Assembly: GCF_025685565.1 (NCBI RefSeq)
Contig: NZ_JAGSYE010000001.1
Location: forward strand, 1,984,001-2,048,000
Source of the DNA: Granulicella aggregans
GTDB lineage: Bacteria > Acidobacteriota > Terriglobia > Terriglobales > Acidobacteriaceae
Length of the DNA: 64,000 nucleotides
Direction: 5' to 3'
Shown: positions 18,488-26,661 of the stretch, piece after piece
How the letters are laid out: every line of letters begins with the position of its first letter
Position numbering within the stretch: position 1 is the first letter of the stretch
The notes under the pieces: generated by a model
The model's database searches: none
What the model saw: only the letters and a program-made list of their open reading frames with translations
Told to the model about the DNA's origin: nothing
Position numbers and translations under genes: made by a program

Positions 18488-19357
18488 TTATGCGGTCCGC
18501 TTGACCGTTGCCTGGATGAAGCCTGAAGGTTCATCGGTAGGTACGAAGATCTCGTTCGGATTCGCCTGACCAAAGCGCTCAAGATCGATCAGGATGTTGT
18601 GCTTGTTGGGCATGGTCAGCTCGATCTCGCTGACGCTGGGTGCGGCTTCGAGTGCGCTCCCTGCCATCGCGTAGAGAGTCTGTTGCACGGAGAGACTGAT
18701 GTGGGCGGCGAAGGTCTTCAGCATGGCTTCGCGCAGCTTCGTCCGCTCGGCGTTGAAGTTGAGATCGTCCGAGGTATAGGTCCAGCTTGCGGAGAGCGAG
18801 GTCGCGAAGAGTCGGTCCGTCGTCTCTTTCAAGGTCGTCAGCGACTCTTTGATATAGCCGGTAAAGGCGGAGTTCGCTGTCTTCATGATGACCAGATCCG
18901 CGAGGCCCGATGTAATCGCGAAGTCGCCGCCCTGTGCGCGTTCGACGGTGGTTGTCTGCTTCTCGTCGCTGCCGCGCATGAAGCTGTCGGGATGCGGTTT
19001 GCCGTCAACGGTGAGTCGCTTCCAGAGGACGGACTCGATGTGAACCTCGGCCGAAGATACCTGCGGATTGCGGCCCAGCAGGAAGTCGACAAGCTCCTTG
19101 GCGTAATCTTCCATCGAAGTCGCTTTCGAGCGGCCGGCGACGTAGTAGACGGTATTCTTCATCGTATCGGTGGCGAGAATCTTGCTGTTATCGCCTTCGG
19201 TGTGCGCGGTCTTGAAGTCGCCCCTGAGGAGCACACGGACGTTCCACTCGTACATGTCACTGATCTGATTTGGGCCGTGCGCGTGGCGCGTCACCTTCAC
19301 CAGTCGGACGCGGGTCTTGCCGTAGCGATTCTCCGCAAGCTGAAACTTCGAACTCAT
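18488..19357 (-). CDS. uox: Urate oxidase (factor-independent uricase)
   Basis: Cofactor-free uricase of 289 residues that oxidises urate to 5-hydroxyisourate with O2, giving H2O2. Two tandem T-fold domains are recognisable. The first has YGKTRVRLVKVTRH, and the Thr of TEGDNSKILATDTMKNTVY is the catalytic site region; the second has FTGYIKESLTTL and ends with MPNKHNILIDL. The eukaryotic peroxisomal SKL tail is absent, as expected in bacteria. It lies 57 bases after uraH. No catalase lies nearby to handle the peroxide. Confidence 0.95.
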   Translation of the reverse strand: MSSKFQLAENRYGKTRVRLVKVTRHAHGPNQISDMYEWNVRVLLRGDFKTAHTEGDNSKILATDTMKNTVYYVAGRSKATSMEDYAKELVDFLLGRNPQVSSAEVHIESVLWKRLTVDGKPHPDSFMRGSDEKQTTTVERAQGGDFAITSGLADLVIMKTANSAFTGYIKESLTTLKETTDRLFATSLSASWTYTSDDLNFNAERTKLREAMLKTFAAHISLSVQQTLYAMAGSALEAAPSVSEIELTMPNKHNILIDLERFGQANPNEIFVPTDEPSGFIQATVKRTA

Positions 19358-19414
19358 CGTGAAGGTTCCTTTCTTGTCCGGTGTGCTTCTGGGTTCTGTC
19401 TCTTAGAATATCGG

Positions 19415-19753
19415 CTAACTGCCGCGATAGGTGGAGTAGCCGTTGGCCGTCAGCAGTAAGGGAATGTGAAAGTGCTGTTCCGCGTCGCGAACCTCGAAGA
19501 CGATCTCCACGAAGGGGTAGAGACCCTGGAGCCTTTGGGCCTCGTAGTAGATAGCCGTCTCAAAGCGCGCGCGGTAGAGACCTGCTATGAGCGGCTCGCC
19601 TGCGGGCAGGAGGTACCTCGCGCGGCCATCGGCGTCGGTCGTTGCGCTGTTCAAGAGCACCCATTCGGCTGATTGCCAGAGGGCAAGCGATACAGGGACA
19701 TCCGCGGCGGGACGGCCCAGCGCAGTGTCGAGAATGTGCGTCGAGATGCCCAT
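19415..19753 (-). CDS. uraH: 5-hydroxyisourate hydrolase (transthyretin-like)
   Basis: Transthyretin-related enzyme of 112 residues that hydrolyses 5-hydroxyisourate to OHCU. The family signatures are complete: N-terminal STHILDTALGRPA with the active-site His, an Arg in ADGRARYLLPAG, the middle HFHIPLLLT, and the terminal motif YRGS. Length is standard. Its ATG follows the uraD stop without a gap. In many organisms uraD and uraH are fused; here they are separate but contiguous. Confidence 0.95.
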   Translation of the reverse strand: MGISTHILDTALGRPAADVPVSLALWQSAEWVLLNSATTDADGRARYLLPAGEPLIAGLYRARFETAIYYEAQRLQGLYPFVEIVFEVRDAEQHFHIPLLLTANGYSTYRGS

Positions 19754-20266
19754 CTACTTCTCCTCCAGCCAGCGCTGCAGGCGAAGCTGCGTGATCTGGC
19801 GCTGCTGTTCCGCGGCTTCATGCAACTCGGTGACGGCATCGTTCTTCATGCGGGCTTCAAGGATGGCAAGGATCTCGCCTGCGGATCTTCCACTCGCGCA
19901 GACGATGAAGATTCGGCCAAACTTTTCTTCGTACAGCTTGTTGCCTTCGGCCAGCGCGAGCTTGGCGGCATCGTCGGCGCTCATGGCGGTGCCTTGCTCG
20001 GTCGCGGACCATGTCAACGACGTCTCGGTGGCGGCTTTTGCCTTCTGTTGCCCGATGCGGGGATGGCTGTCGAAGGCCTCCTGCCACGCAGCTTCGGGAA
20101 GGCTAACCCAGACGGCATCAGACGTGATGAGCAGGTGATCTTCGTCCGCGATGGGGCGGCGGGCTGTGAGTTCAGCCGCCCACGCGCGCGAGCCGCAGCA
20201 AGGAAGTATCTCCTCGGCGGCAAGGGTCGGGTCGATCGAGTTCCAGCGAGCAAGAACAGGATTCAT
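19754..20266 (-). CDS. uraD: OHCU decarboxylase
   Basis: A 170-residue all-helical enzyme converting 2-oxo-4-hydroxy-4-carboxy-5-ureidoimidazoline to (S)-allantoin. The catalytic signature FDSHPRIGQQK contains the conserved His, and the second motif KFGRIFIVCASGRSAGEIL is clear. Length fits the family. It is the second gene of the operon, 8 bases after allB, and its stop abuts the uraH start. UraH and UraD together make the stereospecific allantoin that AllB accepts. Confidence 0.95.
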   Translation of the reverse strand: MNPVLARWNSIDPTLAAEEILPCCGSRAWAAELTARRPIADEDHLLITSDAVWVSLPEAAWQEAFDSHPRIGQQKAKAATETSLTWSATEQGTAMSADDAAKLALAEGNKLYEEKFGRIFIVCASGRSAGEILAILEARMKNDAVTELHEAAEQQRQITQLRLQRWLEEK

Positions 20267-20274
20267 GGGAGATG

Positions 20275-21660
20275 TCAGGATAACGCGAGTTCGCGGCCTT
20301 GGGGTGTGTCGGTTATCACGCCAGCGTGAAAAACGATTTCGCCGCGCAGGTAGGTCGCATGGACCCTGCCGCGAAGTTCCTCCCCGAGATAGGGCGAGAC
20401 AGGATGGCGATAGTGAAGCGTGTCCGTAGTCACAGTGAACGTTGCGTCGGGATCAAAGACAGTGAAGTTGGCGTCGCGACCGGCGAGGATTGCTCCTACC
20501 TGGCCGCCGATGCCTGCGAGCGCTGCCGGGGCGGAGCTCATCCACCGGGCTAGATCGTCAAGCGAAAAGTTGCGTTTGCGACACTCCGTCCAAATGACCG
20601 GAAGAGCGACAGAGAGGCTGGCAATGCCGCCCCAGGCGAGATCGAAGCGGCCTTCGTCTTCGGGGTTCTGCACGGCGGGGCGCTTCATCTCCGGAGGACA
20701 AGGGGAGTGGTCGGTGACGATCATGTCGATGATGCCGTCGCGCAGGGCTTGCCACAGTTGATCGCAATTGGCACGGCTGCGAATGGGCGGAGCGCACTTG
20801 AAGAGGGTCGCACCGTCAGGAATTTCTTCCGCCGTGAAGTGAAGGTAGTGCGGGCAGCTCTCGACTGTGATCGGCAGCCCCTCGGCGCGCGCGGCTGCGA
20901 GATCATCGAGTGCTTGCCCTGTTGCGAGATGCACGATGTGCAGGCGGAATTTGTACTGGCGGCAGAGACGGATCATCAGGCGGATCGCTTCCACCTCCGC
21001 GTCGTCGGGACGCGATGCAAGGTAGGTCGCATACTTCCGCCAGTCGGCGTTGGCGCTTCGTAGTGCGGCAGTTGCTGAGTCGATTGGACCGGCTAGCTCG
21101 GCATGGACCAACAGAGGCAGGCCAGATTCGGCGATGGCTGGGAGCGAGGCCTCGAGCTGCTGCTGGTCGATCATGGTGAAGCCGTCGCAGCCGGGGTAGA
21201 TGAGGAAGCACTTGTAGCCGGGCACTCCCGCGCTGGCGAGCGGAAGGATGTGCTGCTGGTTGTCGGCGACGGCACCGCCCCAGCTCATCCAGTCAACAAA
21301 GGTCTGGCCCTTGGCTGCGGCGCGCTTTACTTCGAGCGCGGCGACGGTCGTTGTTTCAGGTAGACAGTTCAACGGCATGTCGATCAGCGTCGTATAGCCT
21401 CCGGCAGCGGCGGCGCGGGTAGCCGTGTAGAAGCCCTCCCACTCTGTCCGGCCGGGTTCGTTGATGTGGACGTGGGTGTCGACCAGGCCGGGCAGAATGG
21501 CCATGTCGCCGAAGTCCTGCGTCTGTTCAAGCGGAGTCGCAAGCCCGGCGAGATCGTCTTTCGGGCAGATTGCAACGATCTTTCCCGCTTCGACCACGAT
21601 CGCTGCGGGCACGGTGCCTCTGGGCGTGACTACCCGATTCGAAAGATATGCGTGTGCCAT
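20275..21660 (-). CDS. allB: Allantoinase
   Basis: Dihydroorotase-like amidohydrolase of 461 residues that opens the hydantoin ring of allantoin to allantoate. The binuclear metal site is visible: LVDTHVHINEPGRTEWEGF (His-x-His), the carboxylated Lys in VPGYKCFLIYPG, His in LLVHAEL and in LHIVHLATG, and the Asp of VTDHSPCP. The C-terminal phrase GIGGQVGAILAGRDANFTVFDP is typical. It is the first gene of the ureide operon, with a 62-base divergent gap to guaD that must hold both promoters. Confidence 0.95.
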   Translation of the reverse strand: MAHAYLSNRVVTPRGTVPAAIVVEAGKIVAICPKDDLAGLATPLEQTQDFGDMAILPGLVDTHVHINEPGRTEWEGFYTATRAAAAGGYTTLIDMPLNCLPETTTVAALEVKRAAAKGQTFVDWMSWGGAVADNQQHILPLASAGVPGYKCFLIYPGCDGFTMIDQQQLEASLPAIAESGLPLLVHAELAGPIDSATAALRSANADWRKYATYLASRPDDAEVEAIRLMIRLCRQYKFRLHIVHLATGQALDDLAAARAEGLPITVESCPHYLHFTAEEIPDGATLFKCAPPIRSRANCDQLWQALRDGIIDMIVTDHSPCPPEMKRPAVQNPEDEGRFDLAWGGIASLSVALPVIWTECRKRNFSLDDLARWMSSAPAALAGIGGQVGAILAGRDANFTVFDPDATFTVTTDTLHYRHPVSPYLGEELRGRVHATYLRGEIVFHAGVITDTPQGRELALS

Positions 21661-21685
21661 AATTTCAGTATCTCGCAGCTTGTTT

Positions 21686-21701
21686 TAAACACGCGCGTTT
21701 A
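21686..21701. promoter_or_regulatory. Near-perfect 16-bp palindrome in the allB/guaD divergent promoter region
   Basis: TAAACACGCGCGTTTA pairs in seven of eight positions around its centre and lies in the middle of the 62-base gap between the two divergent purine-catabolism units. Its place makes it a candidate operator for a regulator serving both. No regulator gene is adjacent, and I know no named operator that it matches. Confidence 0.4.
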
Positions 21702-21722
21702 TGCGAGGAAGGGGATTGCACG

Positions 21723-22196
21723 ATGCAGCCGAACCCGGTTTTTATGCAGAAAGCGATTGATCTGGCGACCGAAAACGTAACCAGCGGCGCAGGCGGCCCG
21801 TTTGGAGCTGTAGTCGTTCGCAATGGCGAGATCATCGCGACGGGCGTGAATTGCGTGACCGCGAACAATGATCCGACGGCACACGCTGAGGTCATGGCCG
21901 TCCGTGCGGCGTGCGAGAAGCTTGGTACTTTCCAGTTGACCGGGTGCGAGGTGTACACCAGTTGCGAGCCTTGCCCGATGTGCCTGGCTGCTATCTATTG
22001 GTCGCGTTGCTCGGCTATTTACTTTGGCAACACAGCACTTGACGCGGCGGATGTCGGCTTCGACGATTCGTTTCTGTATCACGAGGTGGTGAAGCCGCAC
22101 AGCCAGCGCAGCATCCCTACCTCGCGGATGATGCCCGAAGAGGCCATCGTGACATTTAATACCTGGCGAGACCAGACGGAAAGAGTCGACTATTAG
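21723..22196 (+). CDS. guaD: Guanine deaminase (GuaD, cytidine-deaminase fold)
   Basis: Zinc nucleoside/base deaminase of 157 residues with the shape of Bacillus subtilis GuaD, converting guanine to xanthine. The active-site motif is TAHAEVMAVR (His and catalytic Glu), and the second zinc site is SCEPCPMCLAAI. The GuaD-like segment GFDDSFLYHEV is present. GGAAGGGG lies a few bases before ATG 21723. It is divergent from the allantoinase operon, so guanine salvage feeds xanthine and then urate breakdown; xanthine dehydrogenase is not in the window. The next gene, hom, begins one base after its stop. Confidence 0.9.
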   Translation: MQPNPVFMQKAIDLATENVTSGAGGPFGAVVVRNGEIIATGVNCVTANNDPTAHAEVMAVRAACEKLGTFQLTGCEVYTSCEPCPMCLAAIYWSRCSAIYFGNTALDAADVGFDDSFLYHEVVKPHSQRSIPTSRMMPEEAIVTFNTWRDQTERVDY

Positions 22197-22197
22197 C

Positions 22198-23535
22198 ATG
22201 ACCACGAAGCAGACGAAGAAGTCAGCAGCCGCTAGTTCCGTGAAGGCTGTATCAAAGAAGATCCCTACCGCTTCGAACGTGAAGGTCGCCTTACTGGGGT
22301 TTGGCACCGTCGGAAGCTCGGTTGCGAAGGTGCTAGCGGCGCAGAAGTTTCCTGGCATCGAGCTGACCTATGTCTACAACCGCAACGTCGAGCGCAAGCG
22401 GACGTCCGAGGCGGCGAAGTTTGTGCCGAAGTCGACGGTCTGGACGGAGGACGTCAATGTTGTTCTCAACTCCAACGTCGATGTCGTGATCGAGTTGATG
22501 GGCGGCCTGATTCCTGCCGAAGGCTGGCTGCGCAAGGCGATGGCATCGGGCAAGTCGGTGGTCACGGCGAATAAGCAGTTGATCGCCTACAAGGGCGCGG
22601 CGCTGGCAAAGCTGGCAGCGGCGAATGGCGTACAGCTTATCTATGGCGCGGCGGTTGCGGGCGGAGTGCCGGTCATCCCCGGGATCGCGCAGGGACTTGG
22701 CGGCGACCAGATCAAACGCATCAGCGGCATCGTGAACGGGACGTGCAACTACATCCTTACCCGCATGGAGACTGGTGCCGACTACGCTACGGTTCTCGCG
22801 GATGCGCAGGCGTTGGGCTATGCGGAGAGCGACCCTTCGGCCGACGTCGACGGCTACGACGCGCGGGCGAAGCTCTGTATCCTGTCGCGCATTGCAATGC
22901 ACGCCGAGCTGAATCCAGATGACGTGACGACGCAGAGCATCGCCGATGTCGATGCCATCGACTTCGCCTACGCGAAGGAGTTGAACTGCACCATCCGGCA
23001 GGTATCGAGCGCTCGATTTGCGGGCAGCCAGATCCAGGCGCGGGTTGCGCCGATGCTGGTGCCTCTGGCCTCGCCGATGGCGTGGTCGCACGGAACGCAG
23101 AATATGGTCGTCGCCAGCGGGCGGTTTGGCGGGGATGTTGTCTTCTCCGGCCATGGCGCGGGCGGTGAGCCTACCGCCGTCGCTGTCGTCTCGGACCTTC
23201 TAGCGGTCGCGCAGGGTTCGCATGCGGTGCAACTGCCGGTGCGCAAGCGGAACGTTACCGGCGAATTCATGGCCTCGCAATATGTGCGGGTGGTGGTGGA
23301 TGACAAGCCGGGCATCGTCTCAGCGATCTCGGGTGCTTTGGCGAAGGTGGGCGCGAACATCGATTCCATCCTGCAACGACCGGGATATCCAAAGCATCGC
23401 TTGCCGTTTGTGGTCACGACCGAGCCGTGCCTGACCTCCACAATTCACAAGGCGTTGGCTTCCATCGCGAAGATGGATTGTATGCTGGAGACTCCGCTCT
23501 GCATGCAGATAGTCGACATCGAAGACAAGGGCTAG
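22198..23535 (+). CDS. hom: Homoserine dehydrogenase with C-terminal ACT domain
   Basis: Cytosolic enzyme of 445 residues reducing aspartate semialdehyde to homoserine for threonine and methionine synthesis. A Lys/Ser/Ala-rich leader of about 25 residues precedes the Rossmann motif VALLGFGTVGSSV. The substrate region has IVNGTCNYILTRM, AYAESDPSADVDGYDARAK-like residues and the catalytic Lys within it. An ACT domain (about residues 365-440, VRVVVDDKPGIVSAISGALAKVGANI) suggests allosteric feedback, probably by threonine. Its ATG is one base past the guaD stop with no clear RBS of its own, so translation is probably coupled to guaD, an odd partner. Confidence 0.94.
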   Translation: MTTKQTKKSAAASSVKAVSKKIPTASNVKVALLGFGTVGSSVAKVLAAQKFPGIELTYVYNRNVERKRTSEAAKFVPKSTVWTEDVNVVLNSNVDVVIELMGGLIPAEGWLRKAMASGKSVVTANKQLIAYKGAALAKLAAANGVQLIYGAAVAGGVPVIPGIAQGLGGDQIKRISGIVNGTCNYILTRMETGADYATVLADAQALGYAESDPSADVDGYDARAKLCILSRIAMHAELNPDDVTTQSIADVDAIDFAYAKELNCTIRQVSSARFAGSQIQARVAPMLVPLASPMAWSHGTQNMVVASGRFGGDVVFSGHGAGGEPTAVAVVSDLLAVAQGSHAVQLPVRKRNVTGEFMASQYVRVVVDDKPGIVSAISGALAKVGANIDSILQRPGYPKHRLPFVVTTEPCLTSTIHKALASIAKMDCMLETPLCMQIVDIEDKG

Positions 23536-23573
23536 TCTCCTCAAACGCAGTCACCCGAGAAAAGGATTGATCA

Positions 23574-24842
23574 ATGAAGCGCGACCTCAGAGTGCTGCTG
23601 CTGGCAGCGATCTTCACCGCTTCGTGCGCGGCGCAGGAGATCACCCCAGTCATTCGGGTGGACAATCCGCTCAACACAGCGGAGCAGCAGGCGAAGCACT
23701 ACGTCATTCTTGTCTCGCTCGATGGGTTTCGCTACGACTATCCCGCAAAGTATGGTGCGCCGCACCTTCAGAGCATGGCTGTCGATGGCGCAAGCGCTCC
23801 GCAGGGCATGCTGCCCTCATATCCTTCTCTCACTTTTCCAAATCACCTCACCTTGGTGACAGGACTTTATCCAGAACATCACGGGATCGTCGCGAACAGC
23901 TTCTACGATCCGGCGCGGACACCTGAGCAAGGTCAGACCTACGTCTACAAGTCGAAGACGAATAGCGACGGAAGCTGGTACTCGGGCATACCGCTGTGGT
24001 CGCTTGCAGAGCAGCAGGGCATGCGCGCTGCGTGTCTCTTCTGGCCCGGTTCCGAGGCCGAGATCGCAGGCAAGCGGCCGTCGTTCTACGAGAAGTTCGA
24101 CGACAAGCTGGACGATGCGAAGCGGGTCGATCAGGTGATTGCGTGGCTGGGCCTTCCGCCGGAGCAGCGGCCGCACTTCATCACAATGTACTTCTCGAAC
24201 GTGGACCACGCCGGGCACACCTACGGCCCGGACTCGGAAGAGGTGCGCGCGGCGGTGCATCATGTGGATGACGTGATCGGTGCTCTACAGGCGAAGCTTG
24301 CGACGTTGAAGCTGCCGGTAGACCTGATCGTCGTCGCAGACCACGGCATGGTTGCGGTTCAGGGCGAGCCGATCGACCTGTCGAGTTTTGCCGATCTTTC
24401 GGACGCGCACACTGAAGGCTCGCTGATCTACGCGAAGGATGAAGCTGTCGCCGAGAAGATCTACGAGCAGTTCAAGGCTCATCCCGATACGCGATTCAGC
24501 GTCTATCGCCGGGCAAATCTTCCGAAGGACCTACATTACGACAGCAATCCGCGCGAAGGCGATCCGGTCGTGGTCGCGAACGGCCCTTACGAGTTGCGCA
24601 CCAAGCCGCAAGCGCCAAACTGGGTGAACAGCAAGGGCGAGCACGGGTACGATCCGCTGAAGATGCCGGAGATGAAGGCCATCTTCTTCGCGGAGGGGCC
24701 GGACATCAAGCCGGGCGCGAAGGTCAACACCTTTCGCAATGTGGCGGTTTATCCCTTTCTCGCAAGGATTCTCGGGTTGACTCCGCCAGAGACAGATGGG
24801 CAACTGGACACGCTGAAGCCAGCGCTCAAGACTCTCAAATAG
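23574..24842 (+). CDS. Exported NPP-type phosphodiesterase/pyrophosphatase (alkaline phosphatase superfamily)
   Basis: Secreted or envelope hydrolase of 422 residues related to ectonucleotide pyrophosphatase/phosphodiesterases. It has a short signal peptide (LLLAAIFTASCAAQ; the Cys could be a weak lipobox). Zinc site residues are visible as Asp in LVSLDGFRYDY, the nucleophile Thr in SLTFPNHLTLVTG, Asp and His in SNVDHAGHTYGPDS, and Asp-His in VVADHGM. The set is complete, so it should be active on nucleotide or lipid phosphodiesters. It lies 38 bases after hom and may share its transcript; the link is unexplained. Confidence 0.9.
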   Translation: MKRDLRVLLLAAIFTASCAAQEITPVIRVDNPLNTAEQQAKHYVILVSLDGFRYDYPAKYGAPHLQSMAVDGASAPQGMLPSYPSLTFPNHLTLVTGLYPEHHGIVANSFYDPARTPEQGQTYVYKSKTNSDGSWYSGIPLWSLAEQQGMRAACLFWPGSEAEIAGKRPSFYEKFDDKLDDAKRVDQVIAWLGLPPEQRPHFITMYFSNVDHAGHTYGPDSEEVRAAVHHVDDVIGALQAKLATLKLPVDLIVVADHGMVAVQGEPIDLSSFADLSDAHTEGSLIYAKDEAVAEKIYEQFKAHPDTRFSVYRRANLPKDLHYDSNPREGDPVVVANGPYELRTKPQAPNWVNSKGEHGYDPLKMPEMKAIFFAEGPDIKPGAKVNTFRNVAVYPFLARILGLTPPETDGQLDTLKPALKTLK

Positions 24843-24844
24843 GG

Positions 24845-25882
24845 CTAAGGTTTTGGCTGTAGTCCCTTCACTATTGCGAGCAGATCTTCGCCCACGGTGC
24901 GTGTCTTAGCGATGGCGTCTTCGAGCGGGATGTCGGAGATGGTGGTGCCTTTGAGTACGACTAGGCGGCCAAACTTGCCGGCGTGGACGAGGTCGATTGC
25001 GGCGATACCGTAACGCGTCGCCAGCATACGGTCATAGGCGGTGGGCGTGCCGCCACGCTGGGTGTGGCCGAGGTTTACGCTGCGCGTCTCGTAGCCGGTG
25101 CGCTTTTCGATCTCCTCAGCCAGCGCCTGGCCGATGCCGCTCAGCCGCGCGTGGCCGAAGGAGTCGAGTTTGGTGCCGACGGAGCTCTGGCCGGCTTGTT
25201 CGGACAGCTTGGCACCTTCCGCGACGACGACGAGGGCGAAGCGTTTGCCGCTCTCCCAGCGTGCTTTCAGCAGCCGGACGACCTCGTCCATGTCGATAGG
25301 AACTTCCGGAACCAGGGTCACGTCCGCGCCGCCGGCGATGCCTGTGGTGATGGCGATCCAACCGGCGTCGCGGCCCATGACTTCCACGACCTGCACGCGG
25401 CTGTGGGCCTCTGTCGTTGAGTGCAGGCGGTCAACGGCCTCGGTCGCGATGGTCACGGCGGTGTCGAAGCCGAAGCAGACGTCGGTGCCGCTCAGGTCGT
25501 TGTCGATGGTCTTCGGCACGCCGACGCAGTGGACGCCGCGCTTCGCCAGTTCCACCGAGATCGACTGCGTATCGTCGCCGCCGAGGGCGATCAGGGCGTC
25601 GAGGTTGTGGCCCTGGATCACTGAAAGACACTTCTCGAAGCCGCCTTCGATCTTCTTCACGTTGGTGCGCGAGGACCGAAGAATCGTCCCGCCGCGATGC
25701 AGGATGCCGCTGGTGGTGGTCAGGTCGAGAGGCATGGTGCGGTCGTCCAGAACGCCGCGCCATCCTTCCATAAAGCCGATGAACTCGTCCCCGTAGTGCT
25801 GGATACCCTTGCGTACGACCGCCCGAATGACTGCGTTAAGCCCAGGGCAGTCGCCGCCGCCCGTCAACATCCCAATCCGCAT
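24845..25882 (-). CDS. pfp: 6-phosphofructokinase, residues indicate PPi-dependent type
   Basis: Glycolytic phosphofructokinase of 345 residues. The N-terminal nucleotide/phosphate loop is GGGDCPGLN, the substrate site is PKTIDNDLSGTD, and GRDAGWIA and GHTQRGGTPTAYDR follow. At the two positions that separate phosphoryl donors, the protein has Asp104 (LGGDDTQ) and Lys124 (VPKTIDND) rather than the two glycines of ATP enzymes. By family rules this points to pyrophosphate as donor, making the step reversible. ATG 25882 begins the conserved MRIGMLTGG; the open frame runs further upstream without family similarity. It is monocistronic. Confidence 0.93.
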   Translation of the reverse strand: MRIGMLTGGGDCPGLNAVIRAVVRKGIQHYGDEFIGFMEGWRGVLDDRTMPLDLTTTSGILHRGGTILRSSRTNVKKIEGGFEKCLSVIQGHNLDALIALGGDDTQSISVELAKRGVHCVGVPKTIDNDLSGTDVCFGFDTAVTIATEAVDRLHSTTEAHSRVQVVEVMGRDAGWIAITTGIAGGADVTLVPEVPIDMDEVVRLLKARWESGKRFALVVVAEGAKLSEQAGQSSVGTKLDSFGHARLSGIGQALAEEIEKRTGYETRSVNLGHTQRGGTPTAYDRMLATRYGIAAIDLVHAGKFGRLVVLKGTTISDIPLEDAIAKTRTVGEDLLAIVKGLQPKP

Positions 25883-25953
25883 CGCTGGTCTCCTTTTACA
25901 ACGGGAGAATGATACCCCTGATTGCGAATCGCGGAGACGGGGCAACATTATCG

Positions 25954-26499
25954 CTACCGCTTTTTGTAGAGAATTCCTTCGTCTTCGTCCGGATCGCCGA
26001 TGACATACCAAAAACGATAGGGAGCGGAACGTCCAAGCACTGTCATCACACCAGAATTTTCGAGAGGACAAGATGGAATGTCGCCCTTTTCGACTGGAGC
26101 TGCCTGAATGCTCATATCGAGTGTGACGTCCATATTCGAGTCATAGAGAGCCCATGTCCCTGTGCCTCTGTAGTTGCAATCAAGTGGTTTTCCGAAAGCA
26201 TCGAACGCGGGCAGGTCGAATACTTCCAGCTTGTGGTCTGGATAGAGCGTAAAGCCGGAGTGATCTGACACAAAGATTCCACGCTTTTCGAGGTCCTCGC
26301 TCGTTACGCCGGACAATTGATAGTGGCCCGAAATGACTTCGATTGGGGGAATAGTTCTGGTTGTATTCCAGATGTTGATTGGCCCGACGAAGATAGATAG
26401 TAGACGCGTACCCATCATCATCGCGATGAAAAGGATAGGGAGGCAGATGATTCCAACTGGAACGAGCAGAAGTGAGTGCCAGCCCTTGTTGAGCCGCAT
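25954..26499 (-). CDS. Hypothetical membrane-anchored protein (181 aa)
   Basis: I do not recognise this family. The protein has one strong N-terminal membrane segment (about residues 9-35, LLVPVGIICLPILFIAMMM) that could be a signal anchor, followed by about 140 hydrophilic residues predicted to lie outside the cytoplasm, rich in beta-like strands (VISGHYQLSG, GFTLYPDHKLEVFDLP). Two Cys (DCNYRG and PSCPL) might form a disulfide. Its base composition is noticeably more AT-rich than its neighbours, suggesting later acquisition. It lies 71 bases upstream of the phosphofructokinase gene on the same strand. Similar short ORFs are often lineage-restricted. Confidence 0.65.
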   Translation of the reverse strand: MRLNKGWHSLLLVPVGIICLPILFIAMMMGTRLLSIFVGPINIWNTTRTIPPIEVISGHYQLSGVTSEDLEKRGIFVSDHSGFTLYPDHKLEVFDLPAFDAFGKPLDCNYRGTGTWALYDSNMDVTLDMSIQAAPVEKGDIPSCPLENSGVMTVLGRSAPYRFWYVIGDPDEDEGILYKKR

Positions 26500-26661
26500 A
26501 GTTTGTCCTGTGCTCCCTTAGTATCAGAGTAATTGACAGTGAGGCGACCGGATTTGATCGTTTGCTATCAGTGTCAGCTTCGCGGCGTCTTTTACCCTGA
26601 TGCCGACTATTTGCATATCTAGCATTTTGGGCCAGCGAGTAAAGTGAAAGCAGGAGTTAGG

